From Lachnospiraceae bacterium (GTDB lineage: Bacteria; Bacillota; Clostridia; Lachnospirales; Lachnospiraceae): 64,000 nucleotides of DNA. The position numbers were made by a program, and so were the translations under genes. This document shows, one piece after another, positions 16,507 through 27,012 of the stretch. The stretch lies in assembly GCA_022791635.1 (NCBI GenBank), contig JAAVZL010000038.1:1-64000 (forward strand). The letters are read 5' to 3'. The first letter of the stretch is position 1, and each line of letters opens with the position of its first letter. The notes beneath the pieces are model-generated. The model was given only the letters and a program-made list of their open reading frames with translations. It was not told the DNA's origin and made no database searches.

Positions 16507-17793
16507 ATGAGTTTACAGGTAGAAAGACTGGAGAAAAATATGGCAAAGCTTACCATTGAGGTGTCTGCAGAGGAGCTGGAGCAGGCCCTTCAGAAAGCGT
16601 ACCTGAAGAATAAAAACAAGATCAATGTCCCCGGTTTCCGCAAGGGCAAGGTGCCCCGTCAGATGATTGAGAAAATGTACGGACCGGAGATTTTTTACGA
16701 GGATGCAGCCAATGCATTGATTCCCGATGCCTACGCTGCGGCGGCCGACGAGTGTGAGCTCAAGCTGGTGTCCCGTCCGGCCATTGATATTGTCAAGATT
16801 GAAAAGGGACAGCCCTTTGTGTTCACGGCTGAGGTTGCCGTGAAGCCCGAGGTGACCCTGGGCCAGTACAAGGGCATTGAGGTGGAGAAGGCCGACACCA
16901 CTGCCACCGAGGAGGAAATTACCGCCGAGGTGGATAAGGAGCGGGAGAACAACTCCAGAACCATCACCGTGGAGGACCGGGCTGTTCAGGACAAGGATAT
17001 GACGGTGATCGACTTTGAGGGCTTTGTGGACGGCGTCCCCTTCGACGGCGGAAAGGGTACGGACTATCCCCTGACCATCGGATCCGGCGCCTTCATTCCC
17101 GGCTTTGAGGAGCAGCTTATCGGAGCTGAGCTTGGAAAAGAAGTGGAGGTTTCCGTAACCTTCCCGGAGGATTACCATGCCAAGGATCTGGCAGGAAAGG
17201 CAGCCGTATTTAAATGCACGGTGAAAGAGATTAAGGTGAAGGAGCTTCCCGAGGCAGACGACGAGTTTGCAAAGGACGTATCGGAGTTTGACACTTTGGA
17301 GGAATATCGGGCAGATCTCAAGAAAAAGGTAGAGGATCGCAAGGCTGCGGATGCCAAGGCCAAGAAAGAGGACGTTGTCATTGAGAAGATCATTGAGGGC
17401 GCTCAGATGGAGATTCCCGAGGCCATGATTGAGACCCAGGCAGAATATCTGGTAGATGACTTTGCACAGAGACTGCAGATGCAGGGAATGTCTATGGATC
17501 AGTATATGCAGTACACGGGAACCTCTCTGGATGCCATGACCAATCAGATGAAGCCTCAGGCAAAGAAGCGCATTGAGAGCCGTCTGGTTCTGGAGGCTGT
17601 TGCGGCTGCCGAGAACATCGAGATCGGGGACGAGGAGATTGAGGCGGAGATGACCCGCATGGCAGAGGCCTACAAGATGGAGCTCGATAAGCTCAAGGAG
17701 CTTATCAGCGACGACGAGAAGAAGAATATGAGAGAGGATCTGTCCATCAAGAAGGCCGTTGAGCTGGTGACAGAGGCGGCAGTGGAGAAATAA
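16507..17793 (+). CDS. tig: Trigger factor, ribosome-associated chaperone
   Basis: A 428-residue protein with all three trigger factor domains. The N-terminal ribosome-binding loop has the signature GFRKGKVPRQMIEKMYG at about 39-55. The FKBP-type prolyl isomerase domain spans about 155-240 (DFEGFVDGVPFDGGKG). The C-terminal chaperone arms are helical and charged. It heads the conserved order tig-clpP-clpX-lon-engB. The ribosome site is AAGGAGGAG. Confidence 0.97.
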   Translation: MSLQVERLEKNMAKLTIEVSAEELEQALQKAYLKNKNKINVPGFRKGKVPRQMIEKMYGPEIFYEDAANALIPDAYAAAADECELKLVSRPAIDIVKIEKGQPFVFTAEVAVKPEVTLGQYKGIEVEKADTTATEEEITAEVDKERENNSRTITVEDRAVQDKDMTVIDFEGFVDGVPFDGGKGTDYPLTIGSGAFIPGFEEQLIGAELGKEVEVSVTFPEDYHAKDLAGKAAVFKCTVKEIKVKELPEADDEFAKDVSEFDTLEEYRADLKKKVEDRKAADAKAKKEDVVIEKIIEGAQMEIPEAMIETQAEYLVDDFAQRLQMQGMSMDQYMQYTGTSLDAMTNQMKPQAKKRIESRLVLEAVAAAENIEIGDEEIEAEMTRMAEAYKMELDKLKELISDDEKKNMREDLSIKKAVELVTEAAVEK

Positions 17794-17839
17794 AAGGACA
17801 GAGATCCTGCACTGGTTATAGAAAGGAAATGAGAGAGCG

Positions 17840-18433
17840 ATGATGAATATGAGTTTGGTACCTTATGTAATTGAGCAGACCAGCAGGGGCGAGCGCTCCT
17901 ACGACATTTATTCCAGACTTTTAAAGGATCGGATCATTATCCTGGGAGAAGAGGTCAATGATGTGACCGCAAGCCTGGTGACGGCACAGCTTTTGTTTCT
18001 GGAGTCCGAGGATCCGGGAAAGGATATCAATTTGTATATCAACAGTCCCGGCGGCTCGGTGACGGCCGGAATGGCCATCTATGATACCATGCAGTATATC
18101 AAGTGTGACGTATCCACCATTTGTATGGGAATGGCAGCCAGCATGGGGGCCTTCCTTCTGGCCGGGGGAACCAAGGGCAAGCGTATGGCCCTTCCCAATG
18201 CGGAGATTATGATACATCAGCCCTCCGGCGGTGCCAAGGGTCAGGCTACGGATATTAAGATTGTGGCGGATCACATTCTGCGCACCAAGAAAAAGCTGAA
18301 TGAAATCCTGGCAGCCAATACGGGGCAGCCTCTGGAGGTCATTGAGGTAGATACGGAGCGGGATAATTATATGAGCGCGGAGGAGGCTGTGAAGTATGGC
18401 CTCATCGACAGCGTGATCGCAAATCGGAAGTAA
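17840..18433 (+). CDS. clpP: ATP-dependent Clp protease proteolytic subunit
   Basis: A 197-residue serine protease that forms the Clp degradation chamber. The catalytic triad is visible as Ser101 ([11 protein letters not shown]), His126 (MIHQPSGG) and Asp171 (DTERDNYMS). The hydrophobic N-terminal loop [20 protein letters not shown] docks the ATPase. It lies directly upstream of clpX. Confidence 0.97.
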   Translation: MMNMSLVPYVIEQTSRGERSYDIYSRLLKDRIIILGEEVNDVTASLVTAQLLFLESEDPGKDINLYINSPGGSVTAGMAIYDTMQYIKCDVSTICMGMAASMGAFLLAGGTKGKRMALPNAEIMIHQPSGGAKGQATDIKIVADHILRTKKKLNEILAANTGQPLEVIEVDTERDNYMSAEEAVKYGLIDSVIANRK

Positions 18434-18449
18434 AGGGACGAGAAAAATT

Positions 18450-19709
18450 ATGCCTAGAAACAATGATAATAACGTAAGGTGTTCCTTTTGCGGGAAGTCC
18501 GGGGAGCAGGTACGGAAAATGATTTCCGGTCCCAGCGGCACCTACATCTGCGACGAGTGCATAGAGCTGTGCGCAGAGCTGATTGAAGAGGAGCTGGAGC
18601 TGGATGAGCAGGAGCTCCAGGATGAGGAAATCAATCTTCTGAAGCCGAAGGAGATCAAAGAGTTCCTGGATGAGTATGTCATCGGCCAGGAGGAAGCCAA
18701 GAAGGTTCTCTCCGTGGCAGTTTACAATCACTATAAAAGAATTCTGGCAGTCAGAGATAAGGATCTGGATGTGGAGCTGCAAAAGAGCAACATCCTGATG
18801 CTGGGGCCTACGGGCTCCGGCAAGACCCTCCTAGCCCAGACCCTGGCAAGGCTTTTGAACGTGCCCTTTGCCATTGCGGATGCCACCTCCCTTACGGAGG
18901 CTGGCTATGTGGGCGAGGATGTGGAGAACATTCTCCTAAAGATTATTCAGGCTGCGGATTACGACGTAGAGCGTGCACAGCACGGAATCATTTACATTGA
19001 CGAAATTGACAAGATTACCAGAAAGTCAGAGAATCCGTCCATTACCAGAGATGTATCGGGAGAAGGCGTACAGCAGGCCCTTCTTAAGATTCTGGAGGGA
19101 ACCATTGCTTCCGTGCCTCCTCAGGGAGGAAGAAAGCATCCTCACCAGGAGCTGATTCAGATTGATACCACCAATATTCTCTTTATCTGCGGAGGCGCCT
19201 TTGAGGGCCTTGACAAGGTGATTGAGCGGAGAATGGATCGCCGTTCCATCGGCTTTAACGCAGAGGTGACAAAGCCCAATGAGGAGGAGAATGTGGGCAA
19301 GCTGCTTCGGCAGGTGCTGCCGGAGGATCTGGTGAAGTTCGGTATGATACCGGAGTTCGTGGGCCGTGTGCCGGTGACGGTGGCCCTGGATGCTTTGACC
19401 AAGGAGGATATGGTGCGCATTCTTGTGGAGCCAAAGAATTCCATTGTCAAGCAGTATAAGAAGATGCTTGAGCTGGATGGAGTGAAGCTGTCCTTCGAGC
19501 GGGAGGCCATTGAGGCCATCGCCGCACAGACGGTAACGAGAAAGACGGGAGCCAGAGGCCTGCGGGCGATCATGGAGCACATTATGATGGATACCATGTA
19601 CGAGATTCCATCGGATGAGAGTATCACCAAGTGCGTGATCACCAAGGAGGTCGTAGAGGGAACTGGAAGTCCTGTAACGACAAGCAATGAGATGAGATTC
19701 CGGGCTTAG
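18450..19709 (+). CDS. clpX: Clp protease ATP-binding subunit ClpX
   Basis: A 419-residue AAA+ unfoldase. It has an N-terminal four-Cys zinc finger (Cys11, 14, 34, 37), Walker A GPTGSGKT, Walker [10 protein letters not shown] and the arginine-finger region ending in VGRVPV. It feeds ClpP. Only 16 bases separate it from clpP. A hairpin overlaps its stop codon. Confidence 0.97.
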   Translation: MPRNNDNNVRCSFCGKSGEQVRKMISGPSGTYICDECIELCAELIEEELELDEQELQDEEINLLKPKEIKEFLDEYVIGQEEAKKVLSVAVYNHYKRILAVRDKDLDVELQKSNILMLGPTGSGKTLLAQTLARLLNVPFAIADATSLTEAGYVGEDVENILLKIIQAADYDVERAQHGIIYIDEIDKITRKSENPSITRDVSGEGVQQALLKILEGTIASVPPQGGRKHPHQELIQIDTTNILFICGGAFEGLDKVIERRMDRRSIGFNAEVTKPNEEENVGKLLRQVLPEDLVKFGMIPEFVGRVPVTVALDALTKEDMVRILVEPKNSIVKQYKKMLELDGVKLSFEREAIEAIAAQTVTRKTGARGLRAIMEHIMMDTMYEIPSDESITKCVITKEVVEGTGSPVTTSNEMRFRA

Positions 19710-19720
19710 CCTGGAATCTC
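19694..19720 (+). terminator. Hairpin overlapping the clpX stop
   Basis: GAGATTCC...GGAATCTC encloses GGCTTAGCC and is followed by TTATTAGATT. It includes the clpX stop codon. Confidence 0.6.
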
Positions 19721-19740
19721 TTATTAGATTAAAATTAGGG

Positions 19741-19920
19741 GGGCTGCCGCAAAGTAAGACGTCAGCCATTTCCATATCCGGTGTTCGGACGGTTCTCGTA
19801 CAGGTTGTCTGCTCTGGACGGACATTGCCAAGGCAATCTCCGTCCATATCAGACAGCCTGTGCGCGAACAGCCGGACACTGGATATTGGAAAAGTCTGCC
19901 GTCTTACTTTGTGGCAGCCC
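19741..19920. repeat. Long palindromic repeat, family A copy 3
   Basis: Outer arms GGGCTGCCGCAAAGTAAGAC...GTCTTACTTTGTGGCAGCCC pair with each other. The inner core TTCCATATCC, GTGTTCGGACGGTTC and its complement is shared with copies 1 and 2. A further inner stem GACGGACATTGCC...GGCAATCTCCGTC is specific to this copy. It lies between clpX and lon. Confidence 0.8.
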
Positions 19921-19943
19921 GGGGACTGGAATAGGAGAGAGAC

Positions 19944-22262
19944 ATGAGCGAATTGATTCAGATTTTGCCGGTGGTCGCCCTGCGGGGGATGACGGTTTTG
20001 CCGGATATGGTCATTCATTTTGATGTGAGCCGGGATCGCTCTGTGCGGGCCATTGAGCAGGCCATGCTCCGGGAGCAGCGGCTGTTTCTGGTGACCCAGA
20101 AGAATGCTCAGGCAGAGAGTCCTGGGGCAGAGGATCTCTACCGGATCGGAACCATCGCTTCGGTGAAGCAGGTGATTAAGCTGCCTCACAATATTCTGCG
20201 GATTCTGGCGGAAGGTCTGGAGCGGGGAGAGATGAGCCATCTGGATTTGGACGGCGACTATCCCGAGGCGGAGGTCATCCGCTTTGAGGAGGAGCCGCAA
20301 GATCTGCAGCCGGATGTTTTGGAGGCTATGATTCGAAGTCTTAAGGAGACCTTTCAGGCCTACTGTCAGGAGAGCGGAAAGGCAGGTAAGGAACTGGAGC
20401 GCCAGCTGGGAGAGATGACGGAGCTGCCCAGGCTTATGGGACAGCTGATGATCCATCTGCCTCTTCATTATGAAGAGAAGCAGAAGCTTCTGGAGGCAGG
20501 GAGCTTAACGGAGCGGTTTGAGCTTCTTGGGACCCTGATGAACAAAGAGGTCGGAATTATGCGCTTTAAGCGGGAGCTCCAGGAGAAGATTAAGGCAAAG
20601 GTAGACAAAAATCAGCGGGAATACCTTCTTCGAGAGCAGATGAAGGTGATTCGGGAGGAGCTGGGGGAGGATACCTCCGGCACGGACGCGGATCATTTCC
20701 GGGAGGCCGTGGATAAGCTTCGAGCGCCCAAGGAGGTAAAGGAAAAGATCCGCAAGGAGATCAATCGTTTTCAAAGCATTGGGAACAACTCCTCTGAGAG
20801 CGCAGTGCTGCGGGGGTATATTGAGACCCTCCTTGAGCTTCCTTGGGAAAAGACCTCCCGGGACAGCATGGATCTAAAGCATGCGGAGGAAATCCTCAAT
20901 GCGGATCACTATGGACTGGAAAAGGTGAAGGAGCGGGTGCTGGAATTCCTGGCCGTGCGGACTCTGACCAAGAAGGGCAGCAGCCCCATTCTCTGCCTGG
21001 TGGGCCCTCCGGGAACGGGAAAAACCTCCATTGCCCGATCCGTTGCCCGGGCACTGAATAAGAAGTATGTGCGCATTTGCCTGGGAGGCGTCCGGGACGA
21101 GGCGGAGATCCGCGGGCACCGCAGAACCTATGTGGGGGCCATGCCCGGAAGAATTGCGGCCGGCATGCGCCAGGCCGGGGTGAAGAATCCCCTGATGCTG
21201 CTGGACGAGATTGACAAGGTGAGCAGCGATTACAAGGGGGATACCTCGTCGGCTCTTTTGGAGGTGCTGGATGCGGAGCAGAACAGCCGCTTCCAGGATC
21301 ACTATGTGGAGATTCCCATGGATCTGTCCGAGGTGCTCTTCATTGCCACTGCCAACGATACCCAGACTATTCCCCGGCCGCTTTTGGACCGGATGGAGCT
21401 CATTGAGGTGAGCAGCTATACGGAGAATGAAAAGGTACATATTGCCAGGGAGCATCTCATCGGCAAGCAGCTTCTGAAGAACGGCCTGAAGGAGGGGCAG
21501 CTTTCTATCAGCGCCGGGGCGCTTAAGACACTGATTCACAGCTACACTCGGGAGGCCGGTGTGCGTCAGCTGGAGCGCAAGCTGGGGCAGGTCTGCCGCA
21601 AGGCAGCCCGGGAGATCCTGGAGCAGGATAAAAAGGCTGTCCGCCTGACGGAGAATAACCTGAGCCGGTATCTGGGAAAGCCCCGGTATGTATTTGATAT
21701 GGCAAATGAAACCGATGAGATCGGGATCGTGCGGGGCCTGGCCTGGACCAGCGTGGGAGGGGATACCCTTCAGATTGAGGTCAATATTATGCCCGGAAAG
21801 GGAGAAATTTCCCTGACCGGTATGATGGGAGACGTGATGAAGGAGTCTGCCCGGACGGGCTTGAGCTACATTCGCTCGGTCAGCGGCGATTATGGAATTG
21901 ATAAGGAATTTTTCCAGGAGCATGATATTCATATTCACATTCCGGAGGGAGCCGTTCCCAAGGACGGGCCTTCGGCGGGAATCACCATGGCCACGGCCAT
22001 GCTCTCGGCCATCACAGAGATTCCCGTGTATGCCAATGTGGCCATGACGGGAGAGATTACCCTGCGGGGACGGGTGCTGCCCATCGGCGGCTTAAAGGAA
22101 AAGATTCTGGCAGCCAAGAGTGCAGGCATTCAGAAGGTACTGGTGCCTGTGAAGAATAAGAGAGACGTGGAGGAGATCTCCGGCGAGATTCGAAAGGGGA
22201 TTCAAATCGTGTATGTAGAGCAGATGAAAGAGGTATTGGAGGCGGCCTTTCATGATCATTAA
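19944..22262 (+). CDS. lon: ATP-dependent protease Lon
   Basis: A 772-residue LonA-type protease. The N-terminal substrate domain begins [17 protein letters not shown]. The AAA+ module has Walker [10 protein letters not shown] at about 354. The C-terminal peptidase has the catalytic serine in [10 protein letters not shown] at about 676. It degrades misfolded and regulatory proteins. The ribosome site is TAGGAGAGA. It overlaps engB by 11 bases, an arrangement common in Firmicutes. Confidence 0.97.
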   Translation: MSELIQILPVVALRGMTVLPDMVIHFDVSRDRSVRAIEQAMLREQRLFLVTQKNAQAESPGAEDLYRIGTIASVKQVIKLPHNILRILAEGLERGEMSHLDLDGDYPEAEVIRFEEEPQDLQPDVLEAMIRSLKETFQAYCQESGKAGKELERQLGEMTELPRLMGQLMIHLPLHYEEKQKLLEAGSLTERFELLGTLMNKEVGIMRFKRELQEKIKAKVDKNQREYLLREQMKVIREELGEDTSGTDADHFREAVDKLRAPKEVKEKIRKEINRFQSIGNNSSESAVLRGYIETLLELPWEKTSRDSMDLKHAEEILNADHYGLEKVKERVLEFLAVRTLTKKGSSPILCLVGPPGTGKTSIARSVARALNKKYVRICLGGVRDEAEIRGHRRTYVGAMPGRIAAGMRQAGVKNPLMLLDEIDKVSSDYKGDTSSALLEVLDAEQNSRFQDHYVEIPMDLSEVLFIATANDTQTIPRPLLDRMELIEVSSYTENEKVHIAREHLIGKQLLKNGLKEGQLSISAGALKTLIHSYTREAGVRQLERKLGQVCRKAAREILEQDKKAVRLTENNLSRYLGKPRYVFDMANETDEIGIVRGLAWTSVGGDTLQIEVNIMPGKGEISLTGMMGDVMKESARTGLSYIRSVSGDYGIDKEFFQEHDIHIHIPEGAVPKDGPSAGITMATAMLSAITEIPVYANVAMTGEITLRGRVLPIGGLKEKILAAKSAGIQKVLVPVKNKRDVEEISGEIRKGIQIVYVEQMKEVLEAAFHDH

Positions 22263-22860
22263 AAATGTAAGTCTGGAAACGGTGTGCGGCATCACCAGCA
22301 AGCTGCCGGAGAATACCCTGCCGGAGATTGCCTTTGCCGGGAAGTCCAATGTGGGGAAATCCTCCCTGATTAATGCATTGATGAACCGGAAGTCTCTGGC
22401 CCGAACCTCCGCGCAGCCGGGGAAGACCCAGACCATCAATTTTTATAATATCAATGACGCCATGTATTTGGTGGATCTGCCGGGCTATGGCTACGCAAAG
22501 GTGTCTCAGGAAGTGAAGGAGAAGTGGGGAAAGCTGATTGAGCGATACCTTCACGGCTCCAAAAGGCTTAGAGCTGTCTTCCTTCTGATAGACATCCGCC
22601 ATGAGCCTTCGGCCAACGATAAGCAAATGTATGATTGGATCGTCTGCAATGGCTATGATCCTATCATCATTGCCACAAAGCTGGATAAGATCAACAGAAG
22701 CCAGGTTGCGAAGCATCTGAACATGGTGCGTACAGGGCTTAAGGTGAAGCCGGAAACCCCGGTGCTTTCCTTTTCCGCCTTGACCAAGCAGGGCCGGGAG
22801 GAAATCTGGGAGCAGATGGAGGGACTTCTTGTGGATTCGGAGGAATCGGAGGTGGAGTAA
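22252..22860 (+). CDS. engB: Ribosome biogenesis GTPase EngB/YsxC
   Basis: A 202-residue P-loop GTPase for large-subunit ribosome assembly. Motifs are G1 GKSNVGKSS, the G2 threonine in the GKTQTINFY region, G3 DLPGYGYAK and G4 TKLDK. Its start overlaps the end of lon, so it is translationally coupled. Confidence 0.96.
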   Translation: MIIKNVSLETVCGITSKLPENTLPEIAFAGKSNVGKSSLINALMNRKSLARTSAQPGKTQTINFYNINDAMYLVDLPGYGYAKVSQEVKEKWGKLIERYLHGSKRLRAVFLLIDIRHEPSANDKQMYDWIVCNGYDPIIIATKLDKINRSQVAKHLNMVRTGLKVKPETPVLSFSALTKQGREEIWEQMEGLLVDSEESEVE

Positions 22861-23982
22861 ATGTCTGGAAAGTATCTGCGCTGTTTGGTGAATATCCTGC
22901 TCTATGCGGTGGGGCTTGTGCTGCTGTTTGTCCTGACTCCCAGGCTTTTGGTGTTCTTTATGCCCCTTGTGGTGGGATGGATCATTGCCCTTCTGGCAAA
23001 TCCGCTGGTCCGCTTTATGGAGCGGCGGCTTAAGATGGTGCGGCGGCACAGCTCCATGGTGATTATTATCACTGCGATTGCCTTGGTGGTAGTGGGGGGA
23101 TATTTTGCCGTGACTGCCATTGCCCGGGAGCTTTATGGATTTATTGCCATGCTTCCCGATATTTACGGCTCCTTTTTGCAGGATGTGGAGGAGATTCGGG
23201 AGAACCTTCAGGGCTTTTCCATGCGGTTTCCGCCTCAGCTTCGGGAGGGCGCGTCCAACCTTACGGATTCTCTGACGCAATCTCTGGGAGATGTGATTGG
23301 GGCCATCGGAAAGCCTACGGTGGCGGCGGCAGGTACGGTGGCAAAGAATATCCCCAATGTACTGATCCATGTGATTTTTGCCATTTTGTCCGCTTACTTT
23401 TTTATTGCGGAGCGGGATCGGATTGTGCAGACTGTCCGGGATTACATTCCCGAGTGGCTTCGCAGCAAATGGCATTTTATTACGGAAAAGTTCCGGAGAG
23501 CCATCGGAGGCTATTTTAAGGCGCAGTTTAAGATTATGGGCGTGGTTGCCCTGATTTTGCTGGTGGGCTTTTTGATTCTTCGGATTCACTATGCGGTTTT
23601 ACTGGCTGTTCTGATTGCATTTCTTGATTTTCTGCCCTTTTTCGGAACCGGGACGGCTCTGATTCCTTGGGCGGTGTTAAAGGTGCTCAGTGCGGATTAT
23701 CAGTTTGCGGTGGGACTTATTATTATCTATTTGGTAAGCCAGCTGGTGCGCCAGCTGATACAGCCGAAGATTGTGGGGGACAGCATTGGACTGGATCCTC
23801 TGTCCACCCTGTTTTTTATGTTTATTGGTTATAAGGTCAGCAGTATTTTCGGCATGATCCTTGCAGTGCCCATCGGCATGATTCTGGTAAGTCTTTACCA
23901 GGCCGGGGCCTTTGCGGATGTGCTCCGGGATATAAAAGAGCTGGCAAAGGGACTGAATGAGTTTAGAAGGAGAGAAGAATGA
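22861..23982 (+). CDS. AI-2E family transporter-like membrane protein
   Basis: A 373-residue protein with about eight membrane helices in the AI-2E/PerM pattern: a helix pair at the start, a long extracytoplasmic region (about 100-160), and the conserved block FLDFLPFFGTGTALIPWA followed by IGLDPLSTLFFMFIG. The family includes quorum-signal exporters and ion antiporters, so the substrate is open. Its ATG follows the engB stop directly. ATGA links it to the next gene. Confidence 0.88.
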   Translation: MSGKYLRCLVNILLYAVGLVLLFVLTPRLLVFFMPLVVGWIIALLANPLVRFMERRLKMVRRHSSMVIIITAIALVVVGGYFAVTAIARELYGFIAMLPDIYGSFLQDVEEIRENLQGFSMRFPPQLREGASNLTDSLTQSLGDVIGAIGKPTVAAAGTVAKNIPNVLIHVIFAILSAYFFIAERDRIVQTVRDYIPEWLRSKWHFITEKFRRAIGGYFKAQFKIMGVVALILLVGFLILRIHYAVLLAVLIAFLDFLPFFGTGTALIPWAVLKVLSADYQFAVGLIIIYLVSQLVRQLIQPKIVGDSIGLDPLSTLFFMFIGYKVSSIFGMILAVPIGMILVSLYQAGAFADVLRDIKELAKGLNEFRRREE

Positions 23983-25355
23983 CTGAAGTACAAAGTGAGA
24001 ACAAAATGGGCTATATGCCCATACCGAAATTACTGTTTACTATGTCTATGCCTATGATCATTTCCATGCTGGTGCAGGCTCTGTACAATGTAGTAGACAG
24101 CGCCTTTGTGGCCAAGCTGAATGAGGACGCTCTGACTGCCGTGTCTATGGCATTTCCGGTACAGAATCTGATGATTGCCGTGTCCGTGGGAACGGGCGTG
24201 GGCATCAATGCGCTGCTGTCCCGGTCTCTGGGGAAAAAGCAGTTTGAGCAGGCCAATCTGGCGGCCCGGAACGGATTGTTTCTGGGGATTGTAAGCTATC
24301 TGGTATTTGGCGTTCTGGGGTTTTTGGGCTCTAGGCAGTTTTATTTGATTCAGACGGACGATCCGGAGATTTTATTTTACGGAACCCAGTATGTGTTTGT
24401 GGTGACGGTCTTTTCTTTTGGGCTGTTTCTGGCTGTGATCAGCGAACGGCTTTTGCAGTCTACGGGAATGACTATTTATAATATGTACACCCAGGGACTG
24501 GGGGCTATTATCAATATTGTTTTGGATCCGATTTTGATCTTTGGGCTTTTTGGATTTCCCAGGCTTGAGGTGCTTGGAGCGGCGGTGGCAACCGTGGTGG
24601 GACAGATCTGCGGAATGCTGCTGGGGGTGTTCTTTAACCTTACAAAGAATAAGGAGATTAATATTAATATGAAGGGCTTTCGGCCGGACAAGTCTACCAT
24701 CAAACGAATTTACCAGGTGGGGGTTCCTTCTATTATTATGCAGTCCATTGGTTCGGTGATGGTATTTGGCATTAATAAGATTCTGATGATGTTTACTTCC
24801 ACGGCGGTTTCCGTGTTTGGCGTTTATTTTAAGCTTCAGAGCTTTATCTTTATGCCGGTGTTTGGACTGAATAATGGGATGGTGCCGATTGTTGCTTATA
24901 ATTACGGGGCCCGGGAGAAAAAGCGGATTATGCAGACGGCCTGGCTCAGTATCGGGACGGCTGTGACGATTATGCTGGTGGGGCTTGGGATCTTCCACTT
25001 GTTCACGGAGCAGCTTCTGGGAATTTTTGAGGCTTCTGAGGATATGCTGGCTATCGGGGTTCCGGCGCTTAGGATTATTTCTTTAAGTTTTTCCTTTGCA
25101 GGGTATGGGATTGTGGTGGGCTCTGTGTTTCAGGCTCTGGGAAATGGAGTCTACAGCCTTATGGTGTCGGTTGCTCGTCAGCTTTTGGTGATTCTTCCGG
25201 TGGCCTTTGTGCTGGCCCGTATCGGTGGGCTGTCGGCGGTGTGGTGGGCCTTTCCTATTGCGGAGATTGTGGCTGTGGTTATGAGTACGGTGCTGTTTCG
25301 GAGAATTTATAAGTTAAAAATACAGCCTCTTACAAAAGCAATGTCAGGAAGTTAA
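23979..25355 (+). CDS. MATE family efflux transporter
   Basis: A 458-residue membrane protein with about 12 helices in two similar halves, each opening with a MATE-type block (PMIISMLVQALYNVVDSAFV and VPSIIMQSIGSVMVFGINKI). Family members export drugs or metabolites in exchange for sodium or protons. It is coupled by ATGA overlap to the upstream gene. The stop lies within the hairpin at 25336-25428. Confidence 0.93.
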   Translation: MTEVQSENKMGYMPIPKLLFTMSMPMIISMLVQALYNVVDSAFVAKLNEDALTAVSMAFPVQNLMIAVSVGTGVGINALLSRSLGKKQFEQANLAARNGLFLGIVSYLVFGVLGFLGSRQFYLIQTDDPEILFYGTQYVFVVTVFSFGLFLAVISERLLQSTGMTIYNMYTQGLGAIINIVLDPILIFGLFGFPRLEVLGAAVATVVGQICGMLLGVFFNLTKNKEININMKGFRPDKSTIKRIYQVGVPSIIMQSIGSVMVFGINKILMMFTSTAVSVFGVYFKLQSFIFMPVFGLNNGMVPIVAYNYGAREKKRIMQTAWLSIGTAVTIMLVGLGIFHLFTEQLLGIFEASEDMLAIGVPALRIISLSFSFAGYGIVVGSVFQALGNGVYSLMVSVARQLLVILPVAFVLARIGGLSAVWWAFPIAEIVAVVMSTVLFRRIYKLKIQPLTKAMSGS

Positions 25356-25428
25356 GCCTGCGAGGAGTGGCGGTTCTTTCCCGGAGCATTCGTAAGCTTT
25401 TCAGGGCTTAACTTCCTGACATTGCTTA
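25336..25428. repeat. Palindromic repeat, family B copy 2; bidirectional terminator
   Basis: Arms AAGCAATGTCAGGAAGTTAA...TTAACTTCCTGACATTGCTT pair perfectly. The interior has AGCCTGCGAGGAG and CCCGGAGCATTCGTAAGC, resembling 25975-26012. It lies between converging genes, so it can terminate both. Confidence 0.75.
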
Positions 25429-25938
25429 TAAAAGAGACTGTATCAGCGTAGCGTAGAGCTCCTTGCTCTTTTCCCGCCAGTGGTCGCAGATGGCTTTGGC
25501 CTGCTCCTCCAGGGGGACGGTGAGGGTGAGATCCACCAGGGTGGATTCCCTCTCCAGGACCCGGCAGTGGGCGGCGTATTCGCCGGTGGGTGTCTGGTAG
25601 TAGTTGGCGGGTGTGGAGCGCTCGTTGCGGAGCTTGTATTTGTGTTCTGAGAGAAAGGTGTTGATATCCTCCCGGATGGCGGAGGATATTTTTGTCTCAA
25701 AATAAGTGAGGGTGGTGCGGCCTTCCTCGGTGATGTGGTAGAGGGTGGTGTTGTTAAGTTTCTCCGGGCGGATGAGATGGGAATCGGTCAGCTCGAAGAG
25801 GGATTGCTGGAGGGTGAAATAGTCGGTGTATTCCTTGTCCAGGATGAATTCGGAGAGCTGGGCGTTGCTTAGGGGGAAGGTGACGCGATCTAGCATGTAT
25901 AGGATGATTAGTTTGTAGAGGGTTTGGGCTTTGGGCAT
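25426..25938 (-). CDS. DUF4364 winged-helix protein
   Basis: A 170-residue protein typical of Clostridia. The N-terminal half reads as a winged-helix domain (KLIILYMLDRVTFPLSNAQL, ELTDSHLIRPEK, LYHITEEGRTTLTYF). The C-terminal half has alternating hydrophobic residues typical of a small beta domain (STLVDLTLTVPLEEQAKAIC). It is probably a transcription regulator with unknown targets. AAAAGGAG precedes the start. Confidence 0.85.
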   Translation of the reverse strand: MPKAQTLYKLIILYMLDRVTFPLSNAQLSEFILDKEYTDYFTLQQSLFELTDSHLIRPEKLNNTTLYHITEEGRTTLTYFETKISSAIREDINTFLSEHKYKLRNERSTPANYYQTPTGEYAAHCRVLERESTLVDLTLTVPLEEQAKAICDHWREKSKELYATLIQSLL

Positions 25939-25974
25939 TTTTGGGGGCTCCTTTTTTGTTTTTTCCGGCCTGTT

Positions 25975-26012
25975 CTTGCCCGGCGCATTTATAGGCCTTT
26001 CAGGGCTTAACT
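25975..26012. repeat. Repeat, family B copy 3 (half)
   Basis: CCCGGCGCATTTATAGG followed by CTTTCAGGGCTTAACTT closely matches the right half of the copy at 25336-25428. Only half of the palindrome is kept, between two minus-strand genes. Confidence 0.55.
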
Positions 26013-26917
26013 TGGTAGTATTTTCCTTGCCAGGTGTTTCTTTGTTTTAGTTCTTTGTGGATGGTGTTGAGGACCTGGCGCTTTTTGGCGCTCCAGGTGG
26101 GGGCGATGAGGAGGTCTTTGGGGCCGTCTCCGGTCAGGCGGTGGATGACGAGGTCGGGGCGGCAGATTTCCAGGCAAGAGATGATGAGGTCGGTGTATTC
26201 TTCTTGGGTGAGGATGTGGAAGTTTGTTTCGCGGTAGTAGGCGGCCAGGTCAGTTTGGGTTAAGATGTGCAGGAGCTGGAGTTTTATGCCTTGGATGGGC
26301 AAGGTGTTCAGATAGTGGATGGTGTTAAGCATCATTTCTTTGGTTTCGCCTGGGAGGCCCAGGATGACATGGACGATGATTTCTAAACCTCTGGCGTGGA
26401 GGGCTTTTACGGCTTCGTGGAAGACGGGAAGGGGGTAGCCTCTTCGGATGAAGACGGCGGTTTCCTCGTGGATGGTTTGGAGGCCCAGCTCTACCCAGAC
26501 GGGCTTTTCTTGGTTTAGGTCAGCCAGGAGGTTTAGGACCTCCGGGGGGAGGCAGTCGGGGCGGGTGGCGATGGAGAGGGCGGCCACTTTCGGGTGGTTC
26601 AGGGCTTCCCGGTAGACGCTTTCCAGGTAGTCTGCGGGGGCGTAGGTGTTGGTGTAGGCCTGGAAATAGGCGATGTAGCGGGTGGCCGGACGTTTGGCTT
26701 TCAGGGAGCGGATGCCTGCCTCGATCTGGTCGGTGACGGAGAGGGTGGGATCACCGGCAAATTCGCCGGAGCCGCCGGCGCTGCAGAAGATGCAGCCCCG
26801 GGTTCCCAGGGTTCCGTCCCGGTTGGGGCAGGTGCAGCCGATATTCAGGGTGAGCTTGTAGAGCTTTTCGCCGAAGCGGGCTTGTATGGATTCGTTGAGG
26901 GAATTGTAGGGTCTCAT
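26000..26917 (-). CDS. Radical SAM protein, YhcC family
   Basis: A 305-residue iron-sulfur enzyme. The N-terminal block NIGCTCPNRDGTLGTRGCIF with its Cys cluster is the signature of this family and binds the 4Fe-4S cluster with S-adenosylmethionine. Later blocks are AYFQAYTNTYAP, VWVELGLQTIHEETA and HVILGLPGETKEMM. The biological substrate is not established for most members. The ribosome site is weak (AATTAAAAG). Confidence 0.9.
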   Translation of the reverse strand: MRPYNSLNESIQARFGEKLYKLTLNIGCTCPNRDGTLGTRGCIFCSAGGSGEFAGDPTLSVTDQIEAGIRSLKAKRPATRYIAYFQAYTNTYAPADYLESVYREALNHPKVAALSIATRPDCLPPEVLNLLADLNQEKPVWVELGLQTIHEETAVFIRRGYPLPVFHEAVKALHARGLEIIVHVILGLPGETKEMMLNTIHYLNTLPIQGIKLQLLHILTQTDLAAYYRETNFHILTQEEYTDLIISCLEICRPDLVIHRLTGDGPKDLLIAPTWSAKKRQVLNTIHKELKQRNTWQGKYYQVKP

Positions 26918-27012
26918 TCTTTTAATTTAGCATAGGTGGAGGGGAAATGCAATCGCTTGGAAATATTCTTTCTTTTTTGGGGGATCGATGGTAGAATAAG
27001 GCAGGAGCCTTG

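Noticed and set aside
19026..20468. Minus-strand frame of 480 codons across clpX, the repeat and lon
   Set aside because: Runs through two well-identified genes and a palindrome, and its translation has no family features.
22057..23589. Minus-strand frame of 510 codons opposite lon, engB and the AI-2E gene
   Set aside because: Shadow of three real genes; the His/Lys-rich translation is typical of an antisense frame.
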